The notes: generated by a model not told the origin, from the sequence alone. 14,813 nt of DNA from Thiobacillus sp. (GCF_024708915.1 NZ_JANJXQ010000177.1:1-14813), one strand, 5' to 3'. Positions 1 through 7,978 are shown, counted from the stretch's first letter. Numbers and translations are program-made.

Positions 1-1716
1 GGCGTTCCAGCCCCATTCGAACAGCTGGGCATTGCCCTTGCGGATCTTGTCCTGAAAACGGTTGTAGTCGGTGCCGCGCACCACCAGCTGCACGTTGAGC
101 TTGTCGAGCTGCTTCTTCATCCAGTCGAGCCGCGACTTGGCGTCGGGGCCGGATGCCATGGTGTCGAAATACAGCACCAGCGGTTCGCCCGTCTTCGCGT
201 TGCGGCCGTTCGGATAGCCCGCCTCGGCCAGCAGCTTCTTTGCGGTTTCGATCGGACGGCGCTGAACCGCGCCGTTGCGCGCTTCGTAGACATAAGGATT
301 CAACCCGGCCACGCCCTCGACATAGCCGAACAGCCCGGGAGGAATCGGCCCCTGCGCGGGGATGCCGCGGCCATTGAGGAAAATGGAAATGAACTCGTCG
401 TAGTCGAATGCGATGGACAGCGCCTGGCGCAATTTGCGGCGGTCTTCGCCCAGGCCACCCACCACCGGGTCGAGCATGTTGAAACCGACATACCAGAGGG
501 ACGCCGCCACGCTGGTAACGAGGCCGATGTCCTTGGCGCGCATGGAATCGGTGAGTTGCGGATCGCCGCCTGCGGAGAACTTCACGGCCTGGTCGAAGCT
601 ATCGGAGCTGATGCCGGAGCTGTCGTAATAACCCTGCAGGAACTTGCTCCAGTAGGGAATGGTTTCCTTTTCCAGGCTGAACACGGCTTCGTCCACCAGC
701 GGCAGGCGCTTGCCGGCGTCGGCCAGCAGCCCTGCCTGCCTGTCTTCATCGTCGCCGCCTTCCGCCGGATAGGTTTCGCCGTGGTAATGCGGATTTTTTT
801 TCAGCACCATGCGGCGATTGGGATCGTTTTCCGCCAGGTAATACGGCCCGGTCCCGACCGGTTGCCAGTCGAGCGTGAGATTGCGCTCGGCCAGCCCGGG
901 CTGGGCATAGAAGACGTCGGCTTCCCATGGAATCGGCGCAAAAAACGGCATTGCCAGCCAGTAGATGAACTGCGGGTATTTACCTTTGACATGGATGCGG
1001 TAGGTGTAGCGGTCGACGAGCTCCGCCCCTTCAAGTGCGAAGTCGTCGAGATTCGGCGCCGCAGCGGGGCGGGATTGCGCCGCTTTTTCCAGCGCCGCAC
1101 CCAGCGCCTTCAGACCGATGATGTGTTCGGCCATCAGGCCAAAAATCGGCGAACTGAGCCGAGGGTTGGCCAGGCGCTTGATCTGGTACACATAATCGGC
1201 AGCCACCAGTTCGCGCGTGCCGCTGTGCTCGAAGTCCTGGATCCGGGTTTTTCCGGCGGTGTCCGCAGCCGCGAGTGCATGGTAGCGGTAGCGCCCCGCC
1301 GCATCGCGCGCGAATGCCGGGTGCGGCTGGTACTGGATGCCGGGGCGGATACGGATTTCGTACACGCTTTCGGCAATGGCTGCGGACGGCGCGTCGTCAG
1401 GCAAGACATTGCCCGACGCATCGACGTAGCGTGGCTTGGGCACCGTCTCGGCGGTCAGAGGAATCAGGGTGTAGGGGCGCTTGAGGAAGTGATACTGCAG
1501 AGGCGGCTCGTAGATCTGGCCAGTGAATTCCACTTCGTTCGAGCTGTAAGAGCGTGCCGGATCGAGATGCTTGGGACGCTCGGAAAATGCGCTGTAAAGC
1601 ACGCTGGCGTTCGTATCGCTGCCGGGATAGGGGTTGTTCCAGCTGTCGGAGCATCCTGCCGCCAAGCCTAGCCCCAGCAGGCCCGTCCCCAATATAATCG
1701 TCCCGATGCGCCCCAT
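1..1716 (-). CDS. ABC transporter solute-binding lipoprotein, family 5 (peptide type), C-terminus outside window
   Basis: This open frame runs without a stop from the ATG at 1716 to the window edge, giving 572 residues with the C-terminus missing. The N-terminus is a short hydrophobic signal (residues 4-21) ending in LAAGC, which looks like a lipobox with Cys22 as the lipidated residue. The body matches the SBP_bac_5 family: an early segment VLYSAFSERPKHLDPA, the family hallmark GTGPYYL near residues 286-292 followed by a KKNPHYHGE stretch, and a late RRKLRQALSIAFDYDEF segment that normally precedes the second lobe. Proteins of this family capture peptides or similar solutes in the periplasm and hand them to an ABC permease, and the permease genes would be expected beyond position 1. 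The substrate cannot be told from sequence. No strong ribosome binding site precedes the ATG. A GTG at 1737 is an alternative start but would spoil the signal peptide. Confidence 0.88.
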   Translation of the reverse strand, partial: MGRIGTIILGTGLLGLGLAAGCSDSWNNPYPGSDTNASVLYSAFSERPKHLDPARSYSSNEVEFTGQIYEPPLQYHFLKRPYTLIPLTAETVPKPRYVDASGNVLPDDAPSAAIAESVYEIRIRPGIQYQPHPAFARDAAGRYRYHALAAADTAGKTRIQDFEHSGTRELVAADYVYQIKRLANPRLSSPIFGLMAEHIIGLKALGAALEKAAQSRPAAAPNLDDFALEGAELVDRYTYRIHVKGKYPQFIYWLAMPFFAPIPWEADVFYAQPGLAERNLTLDWQPVGTGPYYLAENDPNRRMVLKKNPHYHGETYPAEGGDDEDRQAGLLADAGKRLPLVDEAVFSLEKETIPYWSKFLQGYYDSSGISSDSFDQAVKFSAGGDPQLTDSMRAKDIGLVTSVAASLWYVGFNMLDPVVGGLGEDRRKLRQALSIAFDYDEFISIFLNGRGIPAQGPIPPGLFGYVEGVAGLNPYVYEARNGAVQRRPIETAKKLLAEAGYPNGRNAKTGEPLVLYFDTMASGPDAKSRLDWMKKQLDKLNVQLVVRGTDYNRFQDKIRKGNAQLFEWGWNA

Positions 1717-1755
1717 GCCGCAAGTGTACCCAAGCACGCAGCCAACGTCAGCCGT

Positions 1756-1761
1756 TATAAT
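1756..1761 (+). promoter_or_regulatory. Putative -10 element of fabI
   Basis: A perfect TATAAT lies 29 bases before the fabI ATG, which would give a leader of about 22 bases. No good TTGACA-like -35 hexamer is seen 16-18 bases upstream, so an activator or an upstream-independent promoter is possible. The reverse strand of the overlapping bases 1754-1759 reads TATAAC, so the same spot could also serve the divergent solute-binding protein gene, again without a clear -35. Confidence 0.55.
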
Positions 1762-1790
1762 CCGGGGCACCCCAACTTTTCGAGACCATC

Positions 1791-2573
1791 ATGGGATTTC
1801 TTGCAGGAAAACGCTTGCTGATCACCGGCGTGATATCCAACCGTTCGATCGCGTATGGCGTCGCTGCCGCGTGCCGGCGCGAAGGCGCCGAACTGGCTTT
1901 CACCTATCAGGGCGAGCGCATCAAGGAACGTGTCACGGAGTTCGCCCAGGAGTTCGGTTCCCATCTGGTGTTCCCATGCGACGTCGGCAGCGACGAGCAG
2001 ATCGACGCGCTGTTTGACGAACTCGGCAAGCACTGGGACGGCTTCGACGGACTGGTGCACTCGATCGCCTTTGCGCCGAAGGAAGCCCTGGCCGGCGATT
2101 ATCTCTCCGCAGTCACCCGGGAAAACTTCCGCATCGCCCACGACATCAGCTCCTACAGCTTCGCCGCGCTGGCCAAGGCTGCGTTGCCGATGATGGAGGG
2201 CCGCCAGGCGGCACTGCTGACGCTGACGTATCTCGGCGCGATCCGCTCCGTACCCAATTACAACGTCATGGGCCTGGCCAAGGCCAGCCTCGAATCCAGC
2301 GTGTACTACATGGCGCAGAGCCTCGGTCCCAAGGGTATCCGTGTCAATGCAGTATCGGCCGGGCCGATCAAGACGCTGGCCGCCAGCGGCATCGCCAATT
2401 TCGGCGAGAAGCTTGATGTCGTCGCCAAGAACGCGCCGCTGCGCCGCAATGTGACCATCGATGAAGTGGGCAACGCTGTCGCTTTCCTGCTTTCCGACCT
2501 GGCGTCCGGCATTACCGGCGAAATCACCTATGTCGACGCCGGCTTCAATTCCACCGCTGGCGCCGAGAGCTGA
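1791..2573 (+). CDS. fabI: Enoyl-[acyl-carrier-protein] reductase (NADH), FabI
   Basis: FabI carries out the last step of each fatty-acid elongation cycle, reducing trans-2-enoyl-ACP to acyl-ACP with NADH in the cytoplasm. The 260-residue product is the usual length and is collinear with E. coli FabI. It has the divergent short-chain-dehydrogenase nucleotide loop ([13 protein letters not shown], 11-23), catalytic Tyr147 in TYLGA, and the FabI-type Tyr157-(6)-Lys164 pair in YNVMGLAK. The C-terminus has the ISGE/ITGE-type segment and a VDAGFN end. Position 93 is Ala (HSIAFAP) where E. coli has Gly, a common natural variant. The ATG start has a well-placed -10 but only a weak Shine-Dalgarno. The gene stands alone between a divergent transporter gene and a convergent ppiD, and it ends in a strong hairpin. 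Confidence 0.97.
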   Translation: MGFLAGKRLLITGVISNRSIAYGVAAACRREGAELAFTYQGERIKERVTEFAQEFGSHLVFPCDVGSDEQIDALFDELGKHWDGFDGLVHSIAFAPKEALAGDYLSAVTRENFRIAHDISSYSFAALAKAALPMMEGRQAALLTLTYLGAIRSVPNYNVMGLAKASLESSVYYMAQSLGPKGIRVNAVSAGPIKTLAASGIANFGEKLDVVAKNAPLRRNVTIDEVGNAVAFLLSDLASGITGEITYVDAGFNSTAGAES

Positions 2574-2585
2574 ACGGTACTTTCC

Positions 2586-2626
2586 CGCAATGAAAAACGC
2601 GCCTTCAAGGCGCGTTTTTCATTGCG
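2586..2626. terminator. Bidirectional intrinsic terminator between fabI and ppiD
   Basis: A perfect inverted repeat of 20 bases per arm (2586-2605 and 2607-2626) has a single central base. It has a GC core (cgcgcctt/aaggcgcg) flanked by A5 on one side and T5 on the other, so it can act as a hairpin with a U tract in either direction. It sits 12 bases past the fabI stop and 13 bases past the ppiD stop, the expected place for a terminator shared by convergent genes. Confidence 0.88.
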
Positions 2627-2639
2627 GCTACGCGACGGC

Positions 2640-4541
2640 TTATCTGCCCTCGATCGCGTTGGGCTGGATTTTCACTTTCTGGCCGGCAGTAATCAGCGCA
2701 GCCATCGCTTTCATATCCGCCCGCTGCTGCGCCTGCGTGACGCCGGCTTCGATCGACGACAGCAACATCGGATCCAGCTCCGGCGCATCCAGCACGCGGC
2801 TCACGCGTACGATGCGATACGAGCCGTCGGGACGGGCGAAACGGGTGTAGGCCGGCAGTTTTTCCGTGTTGACACGGAAGACCGCTTTGGCCCCGGTCGC
2901 ATCCAGCGCGGCAGAAGGTTGACGCCCCACGATCTGAAAAGCCGACCAGTTCAGTCCCGCTTCGTCACCTTTTGCCAGCGCCTTGAGGGTGGCTTCAGAT
3001 TTTTGCTCCAGCAGACGCATGCTCTGCTCGGCGCGCAGCCTGGTCTCGATCGCCTGCGACGCCTCGGTCAGCGGACGCAACCGGGCCGGGCGATATTCCG
3101 CCACCCGCGCAGCGACCAGGGTACCGGGCTGCACTTCGATGGCTTCAGTGTTCTGTCTGGATTTGACCGATTCCGGACTGAACAGCGCGGCCGACAAGGC
3201 GGCATGATTGAAAGGCGGCGATGCTGTCTTGGCCGTCATCCAGCCGCTTTGCTGAACCGTCAGCTTGGCGGCGGTGGCGGCGGGCTGCAATGACTGAGCG
3301 TTCTCGTACACCAGATTGCTGAAATTGTCGGCCAGGTCGGCAAAGGCTTTTTGTGCCTGCTGCTTGCGCAACTCGCTCACAATCGCTGTACGCACCTCGG
3401 CTAGCGGCGCAGTCTGGGCCGCCTGAATGCCGTCCAGCCGGATGATGTGATAACCGAAATCGCTTTCCACTGGTCCGCGGATTTCATTGGGCTTCATGCT
3501 GAACACGGCATCTTCGAAGGATTTGACCATCATGCCACGACCAAAACTGCCCAGGCTGCCATCCTGCGCGGCCGACCCCGGGTCCTGCGACTGAGTGCGC
3601 GCCAACTCGGCAAAACGCTGCGGGTTTTTCTGCAGGGTTTGCGCCAGTTCGGCCGCTTTTTCTCTGGCTTTGGCACGCGAGGCCGCATCCGCATTTTTAT
3701 CTGCAGCAATCAGGATGTGGCTCGCACTGCGCTGTTCCGGCTGCCCGAACTGGGCGGCATGGGAAGCGTAGTAATCCGCCACGGCCTGTTCGCTCACCGC
3801 GATACCCGCCGCTACGCTTGCCATATCCAGCACCAGATATTCGGCGCGGATCTGCTCGGGCTCGGTGAATTCACTTTTGTTTGCCGTGTAGTAACGCTCC
3901 ACGTCGGCAGGCGTCACCTGGATCTGCGGCGCCACCGTGGAAACCGGCAGATCGACCCAGGCAATTTCACGCTGTTGCGCCACCAGACGGGCAATTTGAG
4001 CCAGCGATGTACCGGACGGGAACGCCGCAAGCGAGACTGGACTGGTAATGGCCTCCAGCATGAAGGCCTGGCGCAATTCATTTTCAAACTGGGCGGGCGT
4101 GCGGCCATTCTGGCGCAGCACCGCCTCATACCGCTGCTGTGAAAACGTGCCGTCCTGCTGGAAGGCCGGGATCTGCGCCAGCACCGACGCAATATAGGCA
4201 TCGGGTGCCACGAACTTGAGCTTTTGCGCATTCTGCAGCAAGGCTTTACGCTCGACCAGGCTATCGAGAACCTGCTTGCGGAAGTTTGTCGTTTCGGTAA
4301 CGGCAGGATCAAATGCAGGGCCGAGCGCCTCACGCATGCGATCACTCTGCGCCTGAATCTCCCGGGTCAGTTCTTCACGCGAAATCCCCACGTCGCCGAC
4401 CTCGGCAACCACGCCGCCGCGGGTGTCGCCCTTCATGTAGGAATCCACGCCGAACAAGGCGAAGGTAATTGCGATCAAGGCCAGTATGACTTTGGCCAGC
4501 CAGCCCTTTGCATGCTTGCGGATTGCTTCGAGCACGGTCAT
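2640..4541 (-). CDS. ppiD: PpiD-type membrane-anchored peptidyl-prolyl isomerase / periplasmic chaperone
   Basis: PpiD sits near the Sec exit site and helps newly exported proteins fold in the periplasm. The 633-residue product begins with a short cytoplasmic basic stretch and one membrane segment (about residues 15-33, VILALIAITFALFGVDSYM). A SurA-like N-terminal chaperone domain follows (about 34-250), then a parvulin domain (about 268-371) and a C-terminal chaperone-like region. The parvulin domain keeps ASHILI, DGSLGSFGRG, FEDAVFSM and FGYHIIRL, so it looks complete. The start is uncertain: TTG 4544, ATG 4541 and GTG 4535 are all in frame. A GGAG lies 3 bases before the ATG and 9 before the GTG, so GTG 4535 (VLEAIRKH...) is a real alternative. 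Its own promoter candidate lies upstream and the shared hairpin lies downstream. The neighbours hupB and lon match the familiar lon-hupB-ppiD order. Confidence 0.94.
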   Translation of the reverse strand: MTVLEAIRKHAKGWLAKVILALIAITFALFGVDSYMKGDTRGGVVAEVGDVGISREELTREIQAQSDRMREALGPAFDPAVTETTNFRKQVLDSLVERKALLQNAQKLKFVAPDAYIASVLAQIPAFQQDGTFSQQRYEAVLRQNGRTPAQFENELRQAFMLEAITSPVSLAAFPSGTSLAQIARLVAQQREIAWVDLPVSTVAPQIQVTPADVERYYTANKSEFTEPEQIRAEYLVLDMASVAAGIAVSEQAVADYYASHAAQFGQPEQRSASHILIAADKNADAASRAKAREKAAELAQTLQKNPQRFAELARTQSQDPGSAAQDGSLGSFGRGMMVKSFEDAVFSMKPNEIRGPVESDFGYHIIRLDGIQAAQTAPLAEVRTAIVSELRKQQAQKAFADLADNFSNLVYENAQSLQPAATAAKLTVQQSGWMTAKTASPPFNHAALSAALFSPESVKSRQNTEAIEVQPGTLVAARVAEYRPARLRPLTEASQAIETRLRAEQSMRLLEQKSEATLKALAKGDEAGLNWSAFQIVGRQPSAALDATGAKAVFRVNTEKLPAYTRFARPDGSYRIVRVSRVLDAPELDPMLLSSIEAGVTQAQQRADMKAMAALITAGQKVKIQPNAIEGR

Positions 4542-4606
4542 CAACTCCAGAAAAAACGCCAGCGCGAATTCTCGCGCACTTTGCGTCTCGCGTCTCGCCT
4601 GGCGCG

Positions 4607-4634
4607 ATTAAAAGTTACGCATGGATAAATTCAA
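4607..4634 (-). promoter_or_regulatory. Putative sigma-70 promoter of ppiD
   Basis: Read on the minus strand, TTGAAT (4629-4634) and TTTAAT (4607-4612) are separated by 16 bases. This would start transcription near 4600 and give a leader of roughly 60 bases. That leader contains a GC-rich hairpin at 4562-4577 (6-bp arms, 4-base loop). The terminator at 4661-4690 separates this promoter from the tRNA unit, which supports independent transcription. Confidence 0.5.
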
Positions 4635-4660
4635 TCGATGCGATAAAAGGCGCTGAAAAT

Positions 4661-4690
4661 AAAAAAGGCGAACTCGCGTTCGCCTTTTTT
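4661..4690 (-). terminator. Intrinsic terminator of the tRNA-Val/tRNA-Asp unit
   Basis: A perfect 13-base inverted repeat (4661-4673 and 4678-4690) with a 4-base loop has a GGCGAAC/GTTCGCC core and six A/T at each end. On the minus strand it ends in a T6 tract five bases past the CCA end of tRNA-Asp, which is typical for a tRNA operon terminator. Confidence 0.88.
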
Positions 4691-4695
4691 GATGT

Positions 4696-4772
4696 TGGCG
4701 GAGTGGACGGGACTCGAACCCGCGACCCCCGGCGTGACAGGCCGGTATTCTAACCAACTGAACTACCACTCC
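4696..4772 (-). tRNA. tRNA-Asp (anticodon GUC)
   Basis: The 77-base minus-strand cloverleaf has a 7-bp acceptor stem GGAGTGG/CCACTCC, discriminator G and encoded CCA. The anticodon loop is CTGTCAC, with anticodon GTC at 4736-4738. The T arm contains GGTTCGAGTCC. It decodes GAC and GAU. It lies 56 bases after tRNA-Val in the same direction, with no promoter or terminator evident between them. Confidence 0.97.
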
Positions 4773-4828
4773 CTGATGCTACAAAAAACCAGACTGCTTA
4801 AAACTTGACCGCTTATTTTTTACCCTGC

Positions 4829-4904
4829 TGGTGGGTGCTGAGGGGTTCGAACCCCCGACATTCGCCTTGTAAGGGCGACGCTCTACCAGCTGAGCTAAGC
4901 ACCC
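4829..4904 (-). tRNA. tRNA-Val (anticodon UAC)
   Basis: The 76-base minus-strand cloverleaf has acceptor stem GGGTGCT/AGCACCC, discriminator A and encoded CCA. The anticodon loop is CTTACAA, with anticodon TAC at 4869-4871. The D arm TAGCTCAGCTGGTAGAGC and the T arm GGTTCGAACC are canonical. It is the first gene of a two-tRNA unit with tRNA-Asp, downstream of hupB. Confidence 0.97.
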
Positions 4905-4917
4905 GACAAAGACCAAA

Positions 4918-4947
4918 ATTCTACAACAGATTTCCCGGTCTTGCCAA
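4918..4947 (-). promoter_or_regulatory. Putative promoter of the tRNA-Val/tRNA-Asp unit
   Basis: On the minus strand TTGGCA (4942-4947) and TAGAAT (4918-4923) are 18 bases apart, placing a start near 4911, about 7 bases before the mature tRNA-Val 5' end. No terminator is visible between the hupB stop and this point, so read-through from hupB could also feed the tRNAs. Confidence 0.6.
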
Positions 4948-4966
4948 ATGCATATCGTAATTTTTA

Positions 4967-5239
4967 TTAATTAATGGCGTCTTTCAGGCCTTTGCCGGCA
5001 CGGAACTTCGGCACTTTGGCAGCCTTGATCTTGATGGTTGCGCCGGTGCGCGGGTTACGGCCCGTACGCGCGGCGCGCTTGCCGACATAGAAGCTGCCAA
5101 AACCCACCAGCGTCACCATGTCACCCTTCTTCAGGGCTTTCTTGACAGCTTCAACCGTTGCGTCCAGTGCACGACCGGCAGCTGCCTTGGAAATATCAGC
5201 CGAGTCGGCAATGGCATCGATCAATTCGGATTTGTTCAC
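4967..5239 (-). CDS. hupB: DNA-binding protein HU (HU-beta type)
   Basis: HU is a small histone-like dimer that bends and compacts DNA and assists replication, repair and transcription. The product is 90 residues, the standard length. It starts [20 protein letters not shown], has the hinge [18 protein letters not shown], and keeps the DNA-wrapping arm with the RNPRTG tip whose Pro intercalates into DNA. It ends in a short amphipathic helix. The start codon is GTG at 5239, preceded by AAGGGGAC about 7 bases upstream, a good ribosome binding site. It has its own promoter just past the lon terminator. The lon-hupB-tRNA-ppiD order supports the HU-beta label. Confidence 0.96.
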   Translation of the reverse strand: MNKSELIDAIADSADISKAAAGRALDATVEAVKKALKKGDMVTLVGFGSFYVGKRAARTGRNPRTGATIKIKAAKVPKFRAGKGLKDAIN

Positions 5240-5286
5240 GTGTTGTCCCCTTCACTCAAGTGGCACAGGAAAACCCTGTGGGCGCT

Positions 5287-5316
5287 TTTATAGCAACCCG
5301 CAAAACCTTGTGTCAA
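5287..5316 (-). promoter_or_regulatory. Putative sigma-70 promoter of hupB
   Basis: On the minus strand a perfect TTGACA (5311-5316) is followed after 18 bases by TATAAA (5287-5292). The predicted start is near 5280. A hairpin with arms 5264-5269 and 5275-5280 would form right at the 5' end of the message. Confidence 0.8.
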
Positions 5317-5337
5317 GCGGTTTTCCGGGCTATTGAC

Positions 5338-5365
5338 AAAAAAATCCCGCGGCTGGCGCGGGATT
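5338..5365 (-). terminator. Intrinsic terminator of lon
   Basis: Arms 5358-5365 and 5343-5350 (AATCCCGC/GCGGGATT) with a 7-base loop are followed on the minus strand by a T7 run. The hairpin begins 22 bases past the lon stop. It lies between lon and the hupB promoter. Confidence 0.88.
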
Positions 5366-5387
5366 CCGACGAGCGGCTGGAAAATAC

Positions 5388-7805
5388 TCAGTGTTTGAGC
5401 GCCGCGGCGGCGGTCCCGCCCTCTTCCGGAACGGCAATCGCCGGTGTTTCGGCTTCCGGTTCGTCCTGCAGGGGCTCGGGCGTGTGCTCCAATGCCAATT
5501 CAAGAACCTGATCGATCCACTTGACCGGATGAATGTCGAGTTTGTTCTTGATGTTGTCAGGAATCTCGGTCAGATCCTTGACGTTTTCCTGCGGGATCAG
5601 CACCGTCTTGATGCCGCCACGATGCGCGGCCAGCAGCTTTTCCTTCAGGCCGCCGATCGGCAGCACTTCACCCCGCAGCGTAATCTCGCCAGTCATCGCA
5701 ACATCCGCGCGTACCGGAATCCCGGTGAGGATCGACACCATCGAAGTACAGATTGCGATACCCGCAGATGGCCCATCTTTCGGCGTCGCGCCTTCCGGCA
5801 GGTGAATATGGATATCGCGTTTCTGGTAAAAGTCCTCCTGGATACCCAGCTTGCGCGCACGAGAGCGCACCACGGACAGCGCGGCCTGGATGGATTCCTG
5901 CATCACCTCGCCGAGCTTGCCGGTGGTCGTCATCTTGCCGCGCCCGGGCAGGGAGACCGCCTCGATGGTCAGCAATTCGCCGCCGACCTCGGTCCAGGCC
6001 AGCCCCGTCACCTGTCCCACCTGGTTGTTCTTTTCCGCGATGCCGAAGCTGAAACGCCGCACGCCGAGGTATTTTTCCAGATTGCGCGACGTGACCTGTA
6101 TCTTGGTGCCCTGCTTCTTCAGCAACAGGGCCTTGACCGCCTTGCGGCAGATTTTTGAAACCTCGCGCTCCAGGCTACGCACGCCGGCCTCGCGTGTGTA
6201 GTAGCGCACGATGTCGCGCAACGCCGACTCGGCAATGGCGAGTTCGCCTTCCTTGATGCCATTGACCTTGAGTTGTTTGGGTACCAGATAGCGCTCGGCA
6301 ATATTGATTTTCTCGTCCTCGGTGTAACCCGACAGGCGGATCACTTCCATCCGGTCGAGCAACGGTGCCGGCAGATTGAGCGAGTTGGCCGTGGCGACGA
6401 ACATCACGTCGGAAAGATCGTACTCGACCTCGATGTAATGATCCTGGAAGGTATGGTTCTGCTCGGGGTCGAGCACTTCCAGCAACGCCGACGACGGATC
6501 ACCACGAAAATCCTGCCCCATTTTGTCGACTTCGTCGAGCAGGAACAACGGATTTCTCACCCCGACCTTGGTCAGGCTTTGCAGGATCTTCCCCGGCATC
6601 GAACCAATGTAGGTGCGGCGGTGCCCGCGAATCTCGGATTCGTCGCGCACGCCGCCAAGCGCCATGCGAACGAATTTGCGATTGGTCGCGCGGGCGATGG
6701 ACTGTCCGAGCGAGGTCTTGCCTACGCCAGGCGGCCCCACCAGGCAGAGAATCGGTGCTTTCACCTTGTCGACGCGCTGTTGCACCGCGAGATATTCCAG
6801 GATGCGCTCCTTGACCTTGTCGAGGCCATAGTGATCCTGATCGAGTACTTTCTCGGCCTTGAGCAGATCCTTGCTGATCCTGGTTTTCTTTTTCCACGGC
6901 AGGCCGACCATGGCTTCGATATAGCTGCGAATCACGGTGGCTTCGGCCGACATCGGCGACATCATGCGCAGCTTTTTCAGTTCGCCCATGGCTTTGGTTT
7001 CGGCCTCGCTGGACATGCTGGCATCCTTGATGCGTTTTTCCAGTTCTTCCAGCTCGGCGCCTTCTTCGATGTCGCCCAGCTCCTTCTGGATCGCCTTGAC
7101 CTGCTCATTCAGGTAATACTCGCGCTGGCTTTTCTCCATCTGCCGCTTGACACGGCCACGGATGCGCTTTTCGACCTGCAGGATGTCAAGTTCGCCTTCG
7201 AGCAGGCCCAGCAGGTGCTCCAGGCGCTTGTTGACGCCGATCATTTCCAGCACTTCCTGCTTCTGCTCCAGCTTAAGCGGCAGATGCGCAACGATGGTGT
7301 CGGCCAGACGGCCGCCCTCGTCGATGCCCGCCAGCGAGGTAAGGATTTCCGGCGGAATTTTCTTGTTCAGTTTGACGTACTGGTCGAACTGCGTGAGCAA
7401 AGCGCGGCGCATGGCCTCGACTTCCACCAGTTCCTCACCCTCGGCAGGCAGAATTTCTGCGCGCGCCGCAAGATGGGTGCCGTTGTCGTTCACCTCCAGG
7501 ACGCGGGCACGCTGATTACCCTCCACCAGGACCTTGACGGTACCATCGGGCAGCTTCAGCATTTGCAGTACGGTGGCCACGCTGCCGGTATCGTAGAGAT
7601 CTTCTGGCGTGGGGTCGTCCTGGGCGGCCGTCTTTTGGGCGACCAGGAGAATGCTCTTGCCGGACTCCATCGAGGTTTCCAGCGCCTTGATCGACTTGGG
7701 ACGGCCGACAAACAACGGGATGACCATGTGTGGGAACACCACCACATCCCTAAGCGGCAACAGCGGCAGATCGACCTGTTCCTTGGATACGTTGTCGCTC
7801 ATCAT
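5388..7805 (-). CDS. lon: ATP-dependent endopeptidase La (Lon)
   Basis: Lon is a cytoplasmic AAA+ serine protease that destroys misfolded proteins and selected regulators. From the ATG at 7805 it has 805 residues, slightly longer than E. coli Lon. The substrate-binding LON domain covers about residues 10-200 and a coiled-coil linker about 205-290. The AAA+ module has Walker A GPPGVGKT near 357-364 and Walker B FLLDEVDK near 421-428. The protease domain has the catalytic dyad Ser680 (DGPSAG) and Lys723 (GGLKEK). Starting at the adjacent ATG 7802 would give exactly the E. coli numbers 679 and 722. An AGGAA lies 4-8 bases before ATG 7805. An in-frame ATG at 7844 would add 13 residues but lacks such a site. 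The C-terminal tail ([16 protein letters not shown]...) is acidic, Ala-rich and longer than in E. coli. A heat-shock promoter lies upstream and a terminator downstream. Confidence 0.97.
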   Translation of the reverse strand: MMSDNVSKEQVDLPLLPLRDVVVFPHMVIPLFVGRPKSIKALETSMESGKSILLVAQKTAAQDDPTPEDLYDTGSVATVLQMLKLPDGTVKVLVEGNQRARVLEVNDNGTHLAARAEILPAEGEELVEVEAMRRALLTQFDQYVKLNKKIPPEILTSLAGIDEGGRLADTIVAHLPLKLEQKQEVLEMIGVNKRLEHLLGLLEGELDILQVEKRIRGRVKRQMEKSQREYYLNEQVKAIQKELGDIEEGAELEELEKRIKDASMSSEAETKAMGELKKLRMMSPMSAEATVIRSYIEAMVGLPWKKKTRISKDLLKAEKVLDQDHYGLDKVKERILEYLAVQQRVDKVKAPILCLVGPPGVGKTSLGQSIARATNRKFVRMALGGVRDESEIRGHRRTYIGSMPGKILQSLTKVGVRNPLFLLDEVDKMGQDFRGDPSSALLEVLDPEQNHTFQDHYIEVEYDLSDVMFVATANSLNLPAPLLDRMEVIRLSGYTEDEKINIAERYLVPKQLKVNGIKEGELAIAESALRDIVRYYTREAGVRSLEREVSKICRKAVKALLLKKQGTKIQVTSRNLEKYLGVRRFSFGIAEKNNQVGQVTGLAWTEVGGELLTIEAVSLPGRGKMTTTGKLGEVMQESIQAALSVVRSRARKLGIQEDFYQKRDIHIHLPEGATPKDGPSAGIAICTSMVSILTGIPVRADVAMTGEITLRGEVLPIGGLKEKLLAAHRGGIKTVLIPQENVKDLTEIPDNIKNKLDIHPVKWIDQVLELALEHTPEPLQDEPEAETPAIAVPEEGGTAAAALKH

Positions 7806-7919
7806 GATTTCCTGGTAAGGGTTGAGGAAAGGATGCGCGGGCATTCAACCACGCTCTACCCGTAAAAGGCAGGCTGTGTTTGTAAAGCCGATAAATCGGC
7901 AACAACCACGCTTAACCGT

Positions 7920-7947
7920 AATTGGGGGGCATAGGTTGGAATTCAAG
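7920..7947 (-). promoter_or_regulatory. Putative sigma-32 (RpoH) heat-shock promoter of lon
   Basis: On the minus strand CTTGAA (7942-7947) and CCCCAATT (7920-7927) are separated by 14 bases. This fits the known RpoH pattern of CTTGAA, 13-15 bases, then CCCCATnT, with one departure in the -10. Transcription would start near 7913 and leave a leader of about 110 bases. That leader contains a 14-base palindrome at 7887-7900 (GCCGAT-aa-ATCGGC). Heat-shock control of lon is established in enterobacteria, so the site makes biological sense. Confidence 0.75.
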
Positions 7948-7975
7948 ATGGCTGACAGGTTCCCCGTCAGCCATC
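7948..7975 (-). terminator. Hairpin after clpX, probable weak terminator
   Basis: Perfect 10-base arms (7966-7975 and 7948-7957, GATGGCTGAC/GTCAGCCATC) with an 8-base loop begin four bases past the clpX stop. The bases that follow on the minus strand are TTGAATTCC rather than a T run, so termination may be partial. The hairpin abuts the -35 element of the lon heat-shock promoter. Confidence 0.5.
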
Positions 7976-7978
7976 AAT

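Noticed and set aside
556..1671. 371-residue plus-strand open frame
   Set aside because: It is antisense to the solute-binding protein, whose frame runs 572 codons with clear family motifs.
1693..1698. Second TATAAT upstream of fabI
   Set aside because: It lies inside the divergent solute-binding protein gene with no -35 partner, about 93 bases from fabI. The TATAAT at 1756 is better placed.
6273..7865. 530-residue plus-strand open frame
   Set aside because: It is antisense to lon, which has every catalytic motif. The antisense translation is low complexity (His, Gln, Leu, Phe) with no recognisable domain.
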